The notes under the pieces are model-generated. The model made no database searches and was not told the origin of the DNA. It worked only from the letters and a program-made list of their open reading frames with translations. DNA of 64,000 nt from Usnea hakonensis (Eukaryota > Ascomycota > Lecanoromycetes > Lecanorales > Parmeliaceae), in the NCBI GenBank assembly GCA_013423325.1, contig BLJB01000177.1, forward strand, positions 248,001-312,000, given 5' to 3'. Of this stretch, positions 30,917 to 43,111 are shown one piece after another. A program made the translations under genes and the position numbers. The number at the start of each line of letters is the position of its first letter. Position 1 is the stretch's first letter.

Positions 30917-32298
30917 ATGGATAAAGGGCTACCTCCCCCAGGCGGTGATCAAAATCAAGGAGCCAAATACATCACTGTTTCTGCAGTCCTTACAAGCTTT
31001 TCTGTTGTCGTTGTCGCATTTCGTTTTATTGCGCGCACAGTGGGAAGTAAAAACTTTGGCTGGGACGATTGGACTATGCTGGCTGCCTCGGTGAGAAATC
31101 TATCGATCAGAACACTCCAGTGTCTTCTTGATAATTTACTGAGCATTGCCGTATGATAGTGTCTCACGGTAGTATACTTTGGCGTCGGCGTAGTTGGGAC
31201 GCGTGCCGGCTTTGGGAGGCATATTTATGATCTGGACATCGCACAGATTATTCGGTTTGGAAAAGCGACCTTCGTCTCAGAGCTCCTTTCCTTCCTGATC
31301 ATCTGCGTGGTAAAGATATCGGTGGCATTGTTTCTACTGAGGATCGGGGGGCTGCGAAGGTGGCTTAGGGTCTCACTTTTCGCTACTATCGCCCTCTTGG
31401 TCAGCTCTACAACTGCGACCATCATTGTACTTCTCGTACAATGTAGGCCTATTGCTGGAATTTGGGATCCTACGGTAAAACCGACAGCTGAATGCTTGTC
31501 CCCCGCTGCATTGACAGATGTTTCATATTGTTCAATTGGTTCGCTTCCAAAAATCCAAAAGTGTTGCCAACACTAATTACAGTTTTTCCACAGCTATATC
31601 TATCTTAACCGACTTTCTTTGCACTGCCCTCCCTTTCCAGATTATTGGGGACCTTCAAATGAGCCGGAGGACAAAAAATTCGGTGCTGGCCGTGCTCTCT
31701 CTCGGTTCATTGTAAGTTGGTGACTCGACTGATCGCTCGCAGCTGTACTATGATATATTGTAAGCTATCAATTGAAAAGCTGACACCAACTATACTGCAG
31801 AGCAATGATATGTGGCGTTGTCAGGATGACTTTAGTAAAGAATCTCGTTTCATCAAAAGACCCATCCTGTAAGTACTACATCGACTTTCTCCGCCTTGTT
31901 TCTGATCCTATGAAACAGGGAATTATGGTACCTTGGCAAGTTGGACCTTTGCCGAATTCTCTGTGGGAATTATTGCAGGTTCCATACCACCCTGCCGTGT
32001 GCTCTTTTTGCAGATACTATACAGCTTCAGAGGCAAGGCCTCTCCAAACGAGAACACAAAAAAGTCAGCAAGTTCTCGCTCTGGGTCGAGTTTTTCATTG
32101 AAAATTTTATCGAGGATCACCAATACTTCTTCTCAAAGCCAGTCTGACACTGAAGCTCCTGAGGATTTGCAAAAGAGATACACTCCTGCGAAGCTATGGA
32201 ACAGGGAAGCAACCCGAGCCGCCAGCCAGGACAGCGGCAGAGAATACATTTTACCGCTTCATAGTGTGGTTAAATCGAACTTGGAGACAGGAGTTTAG
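30917..32298 (+). CDS. fungal rhodopsin-fold integral membrane protein (SAT4/PTH11-like)
   Basis: Seven-helix membrane protein of the fungal rhodopsin-domain family; ligand and function are unknown. Exons: 30917-31090, 31160-31529, 31594-31711, 31801-31868, 31919-32298; introns of 69, 64, 89 and 50 nt. The spliced length is 1110 nt, 369 residues. Family marks: ITVSAVLTSFSVVVVAFRF then FGWDDWTMLAAS at the first helix pair, KATFVSELLSFLIICVVKIS, FLLRI, the conserved CRPIAGIWDP with CLSPAAL, ISILTDFLCTALPFQIIGDL, and WTFAEFSVGIIAGSIPPCR. The C-terminal 90 residues are a Ser-rich cytoplasmic tail. Two unrelated-looking relatives lie at 37622-39026 and 52005-53278. Confidence 0.88.
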
Positions 32299-32918
32299 CT
32301 GACTGTTGATGTCATGGTAGGCATTGGTGAGGATGACACCGCCCTTGCAGCTGAATATTATCTGCAAAAGTGAAGGAGGACGCAGGGCGAGGATGATATG
32401 GGTAGATTGACTGTCTTCGCCTTGTCTTTCTCTGTGGAGGTTCAGCCTATGTATAACAAGTTTACGGCGAACATACTCTTCTCTGGGGCGTAACAAATGA
32501 TATTCGACGTCAGCCAATCAATCGACTCATTGAAGATCTACTTTTCCCCACTTTTTAATCATCTTCGAGACGTAAAGACTGATGGTAATATCAATTAGTC
32601 AACTTAGATTTTCCATTCCTACGAATAAGTAGGATGTTAAGCCACGGTGGAAGACCAGAAATTGAACGAACAGAAGTACGTATATTCCATCTCTGTCAGT
32701 AGCAAACGAGTGTTGGTTCTCGTCGTACCCGTATGGTGAACCTTAGACCCTTAGACTCGGGCTTGGCATTTTATACTCCGACCTTTGTTTTCCGCCCACC
32801 GCTTGGGCAGTCGACGTCATCCAGACTGCCCTTACTACTACAACGTCTATAAATGTTGACCCCAATTTAAGGGCTGCTTATCTGATCTATTGTGTTCCAA
32901 AAGTCTCTGATCGCAATC
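32299..32918. other. intergenic / promoter of Rab GDI
   Basis: No gene seen. Positions 32760-32850 hold the GDI core promoter. Confidence 0.5.
32848..32853 (+). promoter_or_regulatory. TATA box of Rab GDI gene
   Basis: TATAAA 66 nt before ATG 32919. Confidence 0.5.
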
Positions 32919-34691
32919 ATGGATGAGGTTGCTCCAGAATATGACGTGGTTGTACTGGGAACAGGTCAGCGGGCCCCACCTTAGCAGCAGACGCATCGTT
33001 CTGACAGAAAATAGGCTTGACGGAATGTGTGCTTTCAGGGTACTTCCCAAGTTCTTCTGTCTGTTGGCTCATAATTGTGACTGACTCGCCGCAGGGTTAT
33101 GAGTGTTAAGGGAAAGAAGGTGCTACACATTGATCGGAATGACCACTATGGCGGGTTGGTTAATTTCAGTATTGCTTTGAAGATTTGTTGCTGACCGGAT
33201 CCAGTGAATCCGCCTCCTTGAATATCGAAGCGGTACGTGTGATCGACGATTCCTGAGGCCATCCTTTCTGAGGTACAACAGCTGTTCAAACGATATGGCA
33301 ATTACAACAAAGGCGAGGAGCCGTGGAAGAACTATGGTCGAGTTAATGACTGGAACGTGGATTTGGTACCGAAGCTTCTCATGTCAAATGGCGAATTAAC
33401 GAATATTCTGGTGTCGACGGACGTTACGAGATACTTGGAGTTCAAACAAATCGCAGGGAGCTATGTTCAACAAGGTAGTGGAACAAGAGCAACAGTAGCA
33501 AAGGTCCCGTCAGATGCAGGCGAGGCGTTACGGTCACCCTTGATGGGTCTCTTTGAGAAGAGAAGGGCGAAAAAGTTTCTCGAGTGGGTAGGAGCTTTTA
33601 AGGAGGACGATCCTTCGACATACGGAGGTAGGGAGAAAGGCTGTCGGTTTTTGAGTGGGGCATCCTGTTGACCGAGTATGCAGGCCTTGACCTGAACCGA
33701 TGTACGATGAAGGAGGTCTACGACAAGTTCGGTCTCGAACCGACCACACGTGACTTCATTGGCCATTCCATGGCTCTGTATCAGACAGATGAATACATCA
33801 ACCAGAAAGGAGCTGCGAAAGAGACCGTCGTTAGGATTAGACTCTACGCCAATTCAATGGCCCGTTATGGGAAGTCTCCTTACATATACCCTCTCTACGG
33901 TCTTGGCGAGCTGCCGCAAGGCTTCGCACGTCTCTCGGCCATCTATGGTGGGACTTATATGCTCAACACAAACATTGACGAGATTGAATATGAGAATGGG
34001 AAAGTCTCAGGCATCAAGGCGACAATGCGGGAGAAGAGTGAGGACAGCGAGGGCATGAAGTTTACTACCAAAACCAAGAAGATCATCGCGGACCCGTCAT
34101 ATTTCCCTGGAAAGGTCCAGGTAGTAGCGCATCTGTTGAAGGCTATCTGCATTCTTACGCATCCGGTAGCAAACACAGAGAACAGTGACTCCGCACAACT
34201 CATAATTCCACAATCACAGGTCGGTCGAAAGAACGGTAGGCTTAGCCTAAAACTTCTTACGCGCTCTGTATTCGCCTAACGGTTGCAGATATATACATTG
34301 CCGTTGTGTCTTCAGCGCACAACGTCTGTCCAAAAGGGTACTACATCGCTATCGTCTCCACTATCGCGGAGGGCTCGAGCAACCACCACCTCGAGTTGCA
34401 ACCTGGAATTGACCGGCTAGGAAAGATCGAGGAGAAATTCATGGGCGCCCCGATACCGCTCTACGAGCCGTTGGAAAGCGGAAGGAATGACAATATTTTC
34501 ATCTCGAAAAGCTACGATGCTACCAGCCATTTTGAAACCACCACAGGTATGATCTTGCCATTAGAGATGAAGGGTTACATTACTGATCGAGTATCCTAGA
34601 CGATGTCAGAGATCTCTATCGGCGAGCAGAGCAAGAGGAATTGGTTGTGGAAGGATTGCGCGAGGGCGACAATCTGGTTGGCCAAGAGTAG
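32919..34691 (+). CDS. GDI1: Rab GDP-dissociation inhibitor
   Basis: Extracts prenylated GDP-bound Rab GTPases from membranes and recycles them for vesicle traffic. Eight exons: 32919-32964, 33015-33039, 33095-33154, 33205-33232, 33282-33627, 33684-34235, 34289-34546, 34600-34691; introns of 49-56 nt, the four earliest crowded into the first 365 nt. The spliced length is 1407 nt, 468 residues. Family blocks: EYDVVVLGTGLTECVLSG, VLHIDRNDHYGGESAS, DWNVDLVPKLLMSNGEL, SPLMGLFEKRRAKKFL, ARYGKSPYIYPLYGLGELPQ, ARLSAIYGGTYMLN, LIIPQSQVGRKNDIYIAVVS, and SYDATSHFETTTDDVRDLY. Nothing is missing. Confidence 0.97.
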
Positions 34692-35349
34692 TTGCTCTGT
34701 TTTACGTGTCCTCAATTACATTCACACAACGAGCATCGTGCGGATTCGACTTGCAGAAGGTAAGCAAAGTATGCACCCATTTCCGCAAGGCAAATTCATC
34801 TTCATTCAAGGTCTCCCGGTTTGGCTACAAATAATTAATGAAAGTTGGTGAGCTCTGTCCGACGGTCGATCTACCTCTTTAAATTTCTATGGTCAAAACT
34901 TTCTCTTATTTAGTATCACCGGAAGCTCATTGTAGCTGCTTTCAGCCCAATCTTTCTGTCCATCTGATGTGGAAATAAGCTGGGCACTCCCATTTTCGAT
35001 ACAAGTCTTCTCTACACCTTACTGGGGAACTCAACGTGTGAATGCTCATCTCTCGGTTTTCAATACTAATGGTCAACCTCGCTTGATTGGATGTCAAATC
35101 CCTCGCCACGTATCTTACAAACAAACTCTGCTCATCTTCTCAGAACTTTGGTCCCACTTCAGGGCTAGCTAATGAGCGTCGAATTCTTAGCCTCACGCTA
35201 GTGGAGAAGGTACGTTGCAATTGAATATACCTCGGACTCAATCGACTCAATGCTCACTTGCGAATCTCGCTTCTAGTCTCCAGCACATAGTAAGGCTTGC
35301 AGTTTTTAAAAATTCCAAGGTTCTTGCAGAGGGTTGACTATAAAAAACA
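34692..35349. other. intergenic
   Basis: Short frames only (34969-35172 plus, 34942-35124 minus), no domain. Holds the end of the GDI transcript and the upstream region of the BTB gene. Confidence 0.4.
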
Positions 35350-36119
35350 ATGGCAACCGGCTCAGTATACGCTCAGGCGTATACTCACGAAGATCAGGTG
35401 GAGTAAGCAGTATTACCCTCATCCAGACTCCATGCTGATTGAAGGTTGTCGGCAGTCTCTTGAAAGGAGATCTAGTTATAGTCTACGTCGGACCCAAGCG
35501 AAAGCGCTTCCGCATTCACAGAGACCTTCTCGCCTCAGCCTCCGAATTCTTCCGTCAGAAAGTCAAACCGTATCATGATCTCCGACGCGGCCCGTTCCTC
35601 ATCTACCTTGCCGACTACGACCCCATCGTATTCGAGCTCTTCGTCAACTGGCTTTACCGTAAGACCCTCCCAGCCCTCGACGAGCACAGCGAAGTACGCG
35701 CAAAGGAGCAGGTTGGACATTACATCACCCTCTACCTCATGGCCGAATCCTGGTCCATTGCGCCCCTCAAGAACCTCATCATCGACACGATCAAAGCGCG
35801 CCAGACCTGCAACAACGGCTGGTTCCCAACCGATCTCATCAAGCGCATTTACGCCGCGACGCCCAAAGGGTCCCCTTTTCGTCGCTACATTGTCGACTAC
35901 TTCCTCTTCAAGACGTCCACGTCCGTTTGGGGCGAGGCGGAGCTCGCCAAGGCGCTGAAGAAGCAGGTGGATGCGGGCAATGTGGAGTTCTTGCTCGAGT
36001 GCTACGAGGGGCTTTTTTTGATGGCGTATAAGTCTAAGATGAGGAATAGGGATCCGGGGAGGAGGGGTAGGTGCTTTTATCATGAGCATGGGGTTGGGGT
36101 GTCGTGCCGTGATGGTTGA
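35350..36119 (+). CDS. BTB/POZ domain protein
   Basis: Exon 1 is 35350-35397 (MATGSVYAQAYTHEDQ) and exon 2 is 35445-36119, with a 47-nt intron (GTGGAG to TTGAAG). Joined length is 723 nt, 240 residues. The BTB fold shows as VIVYVGPKRKRFRIHRDLLA, ASEFFRQKVK, and DPIVFELFVNWLYRKTLP, followed by helical LYLMAESWSIAPLKNLIIDT. Such small fungal BTB proteins are usually adaptors or of unknown role; no Kelch, BACK or zinc finger is attached. The last 20 residues (PGRRGRCFYHEHGVG) are basic. The opposite strand is open for 184 codons because of GC-rich third positions. Confidence 0.8.
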
Positions 36120-37621
36120 GCGGTGGGGGGGGAGTGGTTGCTGGTACTTTAAGGCAAAGGGACGCCGGCTGCTTTGAGAGGGGGTCCTTTATCAAGAGGG
36201 GTCCTCTCATTTGCGGATTTACTTGGGAGTTTGAGGAGCTTGGTGAGTGGGGTCCCCGTCAGGAAAACAAAGGGGCGTTGGCGATTTGAGAGGGGGGATC
36301 TTTACGAAGTGGGGTTTTGTGCATCTGCGGATTTACTGATTGACGAATGTGTTTTCCGGAAGGAAGAGAGGGGTGGTAGAGTGCGGTTTGGAACTTAAGC
36401 CCTACGACTTCCATAAGACAGCTCTCTAAACCCCTTGAACGTACAAACCTGTTCTGAGCCCTCTTACTACCTTGGGGTTGAAAGCATGTCATCACGCTCA
36501 TCACTTTCATCCCTCTTATGCCCCTCATCCTTCTCACTCTCATCCTTTCACTTTCGTTTTAGAAAAGAATACTTTGTATATATGATACTTTACCATCGTA
36601 CACCCACATCCTCCATCCTCTCCTATCCCCCTCCCCTCCCCTCCCCCTCACAACACAACCCTTCCCCCTCCCCTCCCTTCACAACCCCACCAGCCATCCA
36701 GCCCCATCTCCAAAGAACCTAACTTTCGAAAAAGTCAGTAAATAGATAGATTCAGTGAGTGAGTGAGTGAGTTAGAGTTGGTAAATGAGTTGGTTGGGTT
36801 GGTTGAGCGGTGTGTGTGTGTATGGAGGGAGGGAGGTTTGGAGGGAGGGAGGTTAGGAAGGTTAGGAAGGTTATATGAATACTGAATAAAGAAACTACTG
36901 TCTTTTGGAGAAAGAGAGTGGGGGGAGTTACGTTTATGGGGGCGGGAAGGGGGGAGGGGGGAGGGTTTGGGGTGAGATGGATGAATTGGTCTACCGAATT
37001 CGTCATCTGGACAAATACTTTTCTTGGGGTTTTGTGGGGTGCCGGGTGCGGTTGCTAGGGATGGGATGGGATGGGATGGGATGGGATGGGATGGTGGTGG
37101 TGAGGGATGAGGGGGGTGAAGGGAGTGAGGGGTTCTTTGCTTTCTCTCTTTTGTTCTTTCTGTTGGAGTAGGTGGGTGGGTGTGGGAAAGGAATTATTAG
37201 TTGTCGATGTGTTAGGAGTGAGTGTATAGATGGGTTTGTGCTTGAATGTGAGGACGGCGGGAAGCTTTGCTCCTTTTTTGTTTCACGGTTGGTTGTTGGT
37301 GATGATGGATGGGTGGGGAATGGTATGATTCCAGCAGATAGCAGCACGAGTATACTATTTCCCTGATCTTTATCTTCTCAGATTTTACCAGCACTGTCGG
37401 ATGCAAACTTCTTCACTCTGCAGATGTGGGATCTTGGTATGAGTGGGAAACACGTCATGTCGCACTGATGGGGCTTAGTGCTATTGTAGTACTCTCTCGA
37501 AGAGAGTTACTCTGACCGCTGCTTGTAGAGTATTCCCGTGGGATGATTCAGAATAGCGTAGCATATTCTCGTATCTAATTGTCCTTCATTCATAGTAAAC
37601 ACCGACTCGATTTTCGAAATT
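36120..37621. other. intergenic, low-complexity
   Basis: A pyrimidine-rich part (36590-36720, CCCCTCCCCTCC), a GAGT tetramer array (36753-36772), a GGGAGGGAGG / TTAGGAAGG array (36826-36870) and the GGGAT pentamer array (37057-37094). The frames in this stretch are products of these repeats. No gene is seen. It lies between two convergent genes. Confidence 0.6.
37057..37094. repeat. GGGAT pentanucleotide array
   Basis: About seven tandem copies of GGGAT (plus strand). Confidence 0.9.
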
Positions 37622-39026
37622 TTAAAAGCGATGGCGGTGTGGATGTTTCGGATCGGAGAGTCTTCTCATCCCCCTCAAATCAACGTCCTGTCGTAGGTGC
37701 GCCTGGCTCAATGCATTCATCTCTCTCTCCTCGGGCTGTTGCGCAGACGCACTCACACTGTACAGATCGTGTTGAACCCTCGTATTGATCAGTAATTCGG
37801 TTTTGGCGGGAAACGAAGTGCCGTTATCGTCCATGATACGACGAAAGCCTCCGTTTCTCTCTTGGATCAACGCAGAGCCCTTCGGCCGAATCTCTGGACG
37901 GCCCCTCCACTCTGCTTCATAATCCCGACGCGTGAATAGAGCTGAAGTTCCGTGTTTATGGCCGCGGCGGATGAGCTGAGTCATATTTGGGAGGCAGATG
38001 CTCACAATGGAGATGGCGAGTTCTGCCGCTGTCCAACAAAAGTAAGGTGTGAGATTCGCTAAGGTTGTAAACCAATTTAGCGGGCATTCGGTACAAGTGA
38101 GAATTCGGCACTCCAATGGGCAAGGAGATGTCAAATACAAAAATTCATGTCTGCTCGTTACGTACATGGGACATCCGACCCGCGAATCTTGTCAAGGTTG
38201 TTGGCCTGCACCAAGGCGACCAAGCGGCCGAGCGAACAGACTATCACGCTGTAAAGTTCTCACAATTAGTACATTTGTACTCCGCATAAGTCCTTTTCGA
38301 GGCAAGCCTACTTACCAATAAGCGCAAAAGAAGAATCCTATCAAGATAAGTTTACGCTTGCGCCCCGAGTGCAAGCTCCACAGTATAGGTACGGGTAGGA
38401 CCATAATGTAGAAGTCTATGATGACACTGAGAATCGTAATACCTTCGGACCATTGAAAAACATTGACACAATGTCCTGAGATCCGGGGGTTCCAGACTTT
38501 GCGAACTGGGGTGCATTGGAAGACTTCAAAAGGAACTGCGATGAGAGGGTACAATGTGACGAGGCCTATGGCGACTAAGACACTCTTCCGAAAAAGGCCT
38601 GATGTCGATTTGATTCCAAAGACTCGGACGTAGAAGAGCAGCGCCGAGTATTTAGGCATCGTGATTCCAAGGGCGTAGAGGACTTCGTGTATGTAGATGT
38701 ACTTAAGCAGTAACGGATATTTCTCTGGATCAATTTGGCTTCGATGCTGGCCAAGACCAGCAGAGACTAATGCAAGTATTGTAGATATAAGTGTGAGGGC
38801 CAAGGGCTCCAGACACATGAACCATTAGATTTGACTTCATGAAATGGGTTATGATGGCTCATACCAGACTCGCAATAGCAAACCAATCATCCCACCAAAA
38901 TCTTAGCTTTTTTGTCGTCAATCGAGACCATACACGAAAAACCACTGCTAAGATAGACAAGATCAGCATGACTATACAAAGTGCAGCAAGTCCTGGTCCT
39001 TGTGATGCATTTGGCGATGCGGCCAT
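37622..39026 (-). CDS. fungal rhodopsin-fold integral membrane protein
   Basis: Exons: 38865-39026, 38316-38806, 38166-38248, 37622-38058; introns of 58, 67 and 107 nt. The spliced length is 1173 nt, 390 residues. Marks: LAALCIVMLILSILAVVFRV and RFWWDDWFAIASL at the start, the helix ALTLISTILALVSAGLG, YIYIHEVLYALGITMPKYSA, LLFYVRVFG, FQCTPVRKVWNP with GHCVNVFQW, ILSVIIDFYIMVLPVPILW, and a last helix with FCWTAAELAISIVSICLP. The tail is hydrophilic (about 100 residues). The third intron is the least certain (acceptor CTTAG at 38059). Function unknown. Confidence 0.85.
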
Positions 39027-40388
39027 GGTAGCGTCCGTTTCCAGAGAGGAGTGGAGTTGATGATGGGAACACTGGGCTGCGTAAAGACAATTAGAGCATG
39101 GTCATCCCATCGCCCTTTAGCATTAAGTCTTTTTTGCAAGGCTGAGATACCGGTCGAGAGCGCTCCATCCACGCCACGATTAAAAGGTCGTAATCCTTCG
39201 TCATAGGGTTACATTTGAACGGAACAGACCATGCTCGGACAAAGCTAACTGTATAAATGCTGGATCATCAGGCGACGACCGCTCTGCCTCGCACATTGCG
39301 TGCGAAAGGGGCATAGTGGCTGCTTATGGATAGAGAAAGCGACTTCAGAACTGGCTACTAATCTGTATCCAGTGCTTGCGTAAGCTTTCGCTTTTTGAAA
39401 CGCCACGACGTATACTGCTGAGCTTGAGCCTGAGCCATATTGATGCATGTAACAAAATCATGATTGGTCATTGCTCGGATTCTTGCATGCGTTCGATCTG
39501 AATCGATCGCGCGATTTTGGAAAACGATCAGGGGCTGTACAGCTCGAGCCTGTCATTGTCCTCCTTGTCCGTGCCACGATGCATACTCATGCATACTCTC
39601 TTGCCGGGCTGCGTCGGAGACCCTCAGTTCCTTCGCTAAAGCACGTCGAAAAAGGAAAAAGCGGGGGAAGAAGAGATAAGGAAGGCGAACAATCAATTGG
39701 TGGAAGAAACATAATGGCGGGGTCACGTCCGTGTGGATAGAAAAACGATGTTGACTTCTGTCATCTGCAGCTATTCCACATAAGGCTAGCCATCACGGCC
39801 AGTACCTCCCAATTGTTCAATGCTTTACCAGTCTACGTACGAGTACCCTAGTATGGAAATTTCGGTATTGGTAATATGCTTGATTGACTTGATTGAGTAG
39901 AGAGATCTGCATGCAATTTTGAAAGACTGATGACTATGGTACAATGCCGCCGCTGCTGTAAACGCCCGCTTTATGGGGTATCTCTGATGCACCGATGAAG
40001 GAACTGCCTCCAGTGCTGATGATGATGATGAAGGAGAAACATGGTGTGTCCCCGTACTGACGAAGAAAAGAAAAAAGAAAAAGAAAACCTCCTCGTGCTG
40101 CTTCGTGCTAATGAAAAAGAACCATATCGATTCCCCTTGCTGATAATGAAGAACCGTGTCGATTCCGCATGATGAAGATGACTAAGAGGGCATGAAAAAG
40201 TGCTGTTCCACCTGCTTATGTTGAGGAGAAAGACGCTGATCTCCATGCTGAAGATGAAAAAATGTGTTGACTCTCCGTGGTGATGATGACAAAAAGGGGA
40301 AAAAAAAAGGCTGGTCCCCCTGCCGATGATGACGAGGCACGCTGTTCCCAGTGCCAATGATGGTGATGATGAAGAAAGATACGGGCAG
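39027..40388. other. intergenic with minisatellite
   Basis: 39027-39990 shows no gene (frames 39464-39740 lack domains). 40009-40380 is repetitive and runs right up to the stop codon of the MOB3 gene. Confidence 0.5.
40009..40380. repeat. degenerate minisatellite
   Basis: Imperfect tandem units of about 31-45 nt, each with a GCTGATGATGAAGA-like core followed by a TTCCCC or TCTCC block (for example near 40015, 40110, 40140, 40165, 40215, 40245, 40280, 40320, 40355). Confidence 0.65.
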
Positions 40389-42041
40389 CTATCCCTCGTG
40401 CTCTGCCTCCTTCTCCGTTTCATCGACATGGATGGTAGTGACAACCGAAGCAGCATCATTCCCATCATCTGCCCCTTCTGAGGTCTCAGCTCCTTCCTCA
40501 TCGCTTTGCTTCTCCTCACTTGCCCCGCCCACTGCCTGTGGTCCTTCCTGAACGGCCGGGTCGATCTCAGATTTCCCAGTCAGATCTTCCTTCTTCTCCG
40601 CTGCGTTTGAGATCTGAGCCAAAGGTCCACTCTTCTCTTTGACAGGTGACTCCGACTCATCCTCCTCTCCTTCGGCAATAGTGCCGACGGCAGAACCAAC
40701 GGAAGGTGTATGCTTGTGGCGCCTCGTAGTCGCGCCAGAGACCTGGAGTGCAGTATCGTCTTCTGCGTCTTCCTCATCGCCCGTCTTCTTCGTGGCAGCC
40801 TTCTCTTGACGGTCATGCTCCATCTCCTCTTTGGATGTCAACCCCTCAGCTTCTGGCGGGATGGTGTAATTGTCCTCTTGAATGAGCCCGTAGACGTCAC
40901 AGACGGTCTTGAATAGGGTGTATATGCCTCCGCTTGCCTCAACTGGCCAGAACACGCCCTCACGATGCTGGAACCATGCGTGTGCAAAGATGCGGTAGAC
41001 ACGTCTCATGATGTTTGTGATGTTGCGTACAGCGGTCTGGTGGCCAGGGCTGTCTTGCGGGCCCAGCGTCATGCGACTCGGGAAAAGCTTGACGGAGGTG
41101 AGTACATCACCAGCCCAGTCGAGAGTGTGGATGCAGTAGTCGACAGCACAGCAGGCTTTTGGTGTGTCGTGTACGGCACAGAGGTATTGCCATTCTGAGG
41201 CACGCATTTCAGGGCACGTGGCTGCGGAGCAAGCCGGGTCGATCTTGGTCAAGAGTGCGACGAGGAGCTCATTGGCGTGCTGGGTAAGGAATCGAGTGAG
41301 TTCGTAGAGATAGAGCCAGCGGTCAGTATTGGCAGGTGGGGTGGCTATGAGCACGGCCGTTTCATGTGTGAGTGGGACGGTCGCTGTGGGATCAGTCTTA
41401 GAACGAGTGTGCTCGTGGTGAAGAGCTTTGATGTGCTCTTGCAGCTGAAAAGGGGACTCGAGCTATGTGAGGATTAGATGCTTGATTGCCGACGGAGCAA
41501 CTTGAAAAATGATCGCAGCAGATGGGCCTACCTGATTCAAGGGCACCACAGGAGGACCAGACGCCATGTCAGCTGCGCGTGTGCCAGGGCGAATTCTCCT
41601 CGTCGCTCCTTGGTCGAGATTTGCGGGATCTTCTGCTTCAATGATGGCAGGTCCCGGGTCACCAATCTGGACCTCGGCGGCTGGGGGAGGGCTGTAAGCT
41701 TGTGGTGAGGTTGTGGGTGCTCGTGGTGAGCTCGAAGGTGAGGGAGAAACAGCCATCATAGCACTGAAGTCGATGCCAGGCACTTTGACCTGGACCCTCG
41801 GATGTATATGTTTATGATATATTTTGCGCGAGGTAGTAGCTGGCGGGACTGGTAGCGGCTTATATAGGCATTGCCCTGAGCATTCAGTCACTGGCTTCGA
41901 GCACCAAGAGCATGTGTTGAAATTTGGAGCTGAAATCTCAGTTTGACTTGAGTTTTCGGAGGCACATTCTTCCGTGCCGCGATGATCGACAGGACTGTCT
42001 CGTGTAGATGCGGCCCGAGCCGGCTTGGCATTGTCATCCAT
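40389..42041 (-). CDS. MOB3/phocein-type MOB domain protein (STRIPAK)
   Basis: Phocein-class MOB protein, a subunit of the striatin-interacting phosphatase and kinase complex that in filamentous fungi controls hyphal fusion and fruiting. Two exons, 41532-42041 and 40389-41462, with a 69-nt intron (GTAGGC to CACATAG). MOB core: LESPFQLQEHIKALH, WLYLYELTRFLTQHANELL, the zinc-site Cys pair CSAATCPEM, HDTPKACCAVDYCIHTLDWA, RIFAHAWFQHREGVFWPVE and IYTLFKTVCDVYGLI. The C-terminal 150 residues are acidic and disordered (EEDAEDD, AEGEEDESESPVKEK). From ATG 42041 the protein is 527 residues with an unusual 158-residue Pro/Ser-rich N-terminal extension that includes CSWCSKPVTECSGQC. From the internal ATG 41567 (MASGPPVVPLNQ) it is 369 residues, closer to the family. 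Confidence 0.85.
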
Positions 42042-42133
42042 TTTACTTGAAATGTGAGCAAATGTGGATAATAAATTTGTTGTTTTGCAAGCAAGCAGTG
42101 GTGTGGAAAGCTTGAGAAATTTCACGCGAAGTG
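42042..42133. promoter_or_regulatory. compact divergent promoter MOB3-type / ZNG1-type genes
   Basis: Only 92 bp lie between the two outermost ATGs, AT-rich (AATAAATTTGTTGTTTTGC). If MOB3 starts at 41567, its leader would extend through the upstream part of exon 1. Confidence 0.45.
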
Positions 42134-43071
42134 ATGTTTGTGGATGATGAAGAACCACCAAGCTTGGTGGATATGACTCACCCTAGTGTCTCGGCAGTGG
42201 CAAATCCCATAAGTGCACAACTGCAGGACCTCTCCGTCACCAAGGTCCCGTTGACTCTTGTCACTGGCTATCTCGGAGCTGGCAAGACTACATTGGTCAA
42301 CTACATACTGAAGGAGCAGCATGGGAAGAAGATTGCGGTTATCCTGAACGGCTTGTATACACCTCAAACCCCCCAATCTATGCCCTTGCATTGCTAATAA
42401 TGAGCAGAGTTTGGTGACTGTAAGTCTTCCTCAAGCAATTCAGCCACCAGACCCTCCTGACACAACCTCCACGCAGCCGCCGACATTGAAAAAGCCCTCA
42501 CAGTCACCCAAGACGGTCAAGAAACCCAAGAATGGCTCGAACTAGCCAACGGCTGCATCTGCTGCTCCATCAAGGACTCTGGCGTCAACGCAATCGAATC
42601 CCTCATGGCCCGCAGAGGCACCTTTGATTACATCCTCCTCGAAACATCCGGCCTCGCCGACCCTGGCAATCTAGCTCCCCTCTTCTGGGTAGACGAGGGT
42701 CTGGGAAGCACAATCTATCTGGACGGCATCGTCACGCTCGTCGACGCAAAGAATATCCTCCTCAGTCTGGACGAGAATCCCGTCGAGGGCACAGCCAACA
42801 CAGAGCATGAGGGATCGCACATGACGACCGCACACCTACAGATTTCCCACGCCGACGTCATCCTCATCAACAAATGCGACAGCGTCACGCCCGAACACTT
42901 GAAGCAAGTAGAGCAGCGAATCAGCGCCATCAACGGACTGGCCAAAATCCACAAAACGCGATACAGCCAGGTCCCGGCGCTCGAAAGCTTCCTGCTGGAC
43001 TTGCACGCTTATGACGGCGTGCAGTCTCTCGATACAGCGGGCAAGGGACACAGCCATCTCGATCCTGTAAA

Positions 43072-43111
<40 letters not shown>

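Noticed and set aside
35535..36089. 184-codon minus-strand frame over the BTB gene
   Set aside because: Shadow of a GC-rich third-position bias; the plus strand has the BTB motifs.
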